This document shows, piece by piece, positions 32,162-32,512 of a stretch of DNA of 32,512 nucleotides (positions within the stretch are counted from its first letter, which is position 1; the number at the start of each line of letters is the position of its first letter). The position numbers and the translations under genes are program-made. Origin of the DNA: SIG440 sp045579055 (GTDB lineage: Bacteria > Bacillota > Clostridia > Monoglobales > Monoglobaceae); contig JAZNLK010000044.1 of the NCBI GenBank assembly GCA_045579055.1, positions 1-32,512 of the forward strand, given 5' to 3'. The notes beneath the pieces were generated by a model. That model was not told where the DNA came from. It ran no database searches and was given only the letters and a program-made list of their open reading frames with translations.

Positions 32162-32307
32162 GAGTTGCAGCAAAATGAAAAACAACCGGAACATTCAGGA
32201 TACCGAACCCCTATAAACCATATTGCAGATAAAACATAAATGCAATATATGTAGGGGACAGCCTCCCGTATGTTCCGGAAAATCATTTTGCTGCAACTCC
32301 TTTTTTT
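32162..32307 (+). terminator. Long rod-like hairpin with T-run; terminator and possible repeated element
   Basis: Outer arms 32162-32178 and 32283-32299 pair perfectly over 17 bp. Inside, 32186-32194 pairs with 32270-32278 (9 bp, CCGGAACAT), 32208-32215 with 32250-32257 (8 bp, one G-U) and 32220-32227 with 32241-32248 (8 bp), with a 13-base apical loop. A C and seven T follow (32300-32307) on the plus strand, so it can terminate the isomerase-epimerase transcript. The 138-base size and nested arms are unusual for a terminator and resemble a small inverted-repeat element. No clear target-site duplication is visible. Confidence 0.75.
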
Positions 32308-32316
32308 GTACTAGAA

Positions 32317-32512
32317 TTAAGGTTTGCGAATGAACAAATTCAGCACCAGTGCCACAAAGGTCAAAGCCAGCAACATCACGAATGTGGCTGTATATCCGGA
32401 CGTAACCTCCAGAACCTTGTTTGATGCTGTGGCAATAAATGAACCTACCATAACAGTAAAGGTCATCAACGCCATATTGTCCGAGAAGTGTTTCATACCG
32501 TAAAAGGACGAG
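32317..32512 (-). CDS. MFS transporter, C-terminal fragment
   Basis: The last 64 residues of a membrane transporter. The translated part (GMKHFSDNMALMTFTVMVGS, then TASNKVLEVTSGY, then a final helix ending in IRKP) has two membrane segments separated by a short loop, like helices 11-12 of major facilitator proteins. The VTSGYTATFVMLLAL pattern is typical. Stop TAA is at 32317-32319. The gene runs off the right end of the window, so start, full length and substrate are unknown. Being next to the sugar locus, it may be its sugar importer, but it is convergent and beyond the hairpin, so this is only a guess. Confidence 0.75.
   Translation of the reverse strand, partial: SSFYGMKHFSDNMALMTFTVMVGSFIATASNKVLEVTSGYTATFVMLLALTFVALVLNLFIRKP

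Overview
The window looks like one end of a contig from a spore-forming clostridial Firmicute, possibly an uncultured gut Oscillospirales-type organism. The evidence is a SpoIIR gene, a group II ECF transporter module, DUF1934, DUF2508 and DUF5711 proteins, strong AGGAGG ribosome binding sites and clear sigma-A promoters. Most genes are housekeeping and lie on the minus strand in long, tightly packed operons. No tRNA, rRNA, CRISPR array, transposase gene or prophage was seen. No gap between genes exceeds 300 bases.

Layout in window order. (1) Positions 1-35 are not genomic: 4-35 is an exact reverse complement of the MGI/BGI sequencing adapter. It cuts off the phosphoglycerate kinase gene (36-279, minus). 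(2) 393-7706 (minus) reads from a strong promoter at 7751-7779 through an rRNA-methyltransferase-like gene, ecfA1, ecfA2, ecfT, truA, a DUF5711 protein, cvpA-like and rho. (3) 7879-11449 (minus) is a two-gene heterodimeric ABC exporter with its own near-consensus promoter and terminator. (4) 11627-18056 (minus) reads ddl, murI, a DUF1934 gene, argS, an S41 protease and an Mrp/Nbp35-type Fe-S carrier, ending at a strong hairpin terminator. (5) spoIIR (18171-18797, plus) diverges from ddl. (6) 18794-26717 (minus) reads secA, prfB, prfA, a tsaC/Sua5 gene fused to a YwlE-like phosphatase, rimI and tsaD: protein export, translation termination and tRNA t6A modification. (7) A DUF2508 gene (26891-27178, plus) diverges from secA. 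(8) 27237-32146 is a sugar locus: a LacI-family repressor, an unrecognised 288-residue protein and a CBM9-like protein on the minus strand, divergent from an L-fucose-isomerase-family enzyme and a D-psicose/tagatose 3-epimerase-like enzyme on the plus strand. (9) A long rod-like hairpin (32162-32299) separates this locus from the C-terminal end of an MFS transporter (32317-32512, minus).

Most notable points. prfB carries a programmed +1 frameshift whose in-frame stop is UAA, not the usual UGA, directly upstream of prfA. TsaC/Sua5 and a CTGNTCR-type phosphatase are fused in one polypeptide. The sugar locus has a very ordered divergent regulatory region: mirror-image -35 boxes inside one palindrome, then two LacI-type operators that are exact reverse complements and overlap the -10 box. 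The 138-nt rod-like hairpin at the right end may be a mobile or repeated element. The sugar locus is the best candidate for an undescribed system: an aldose-ketose isomerase, a ketose 3-epimerase, a carbohydrate-binding-like protein and a protein of unknown family under one regulator.
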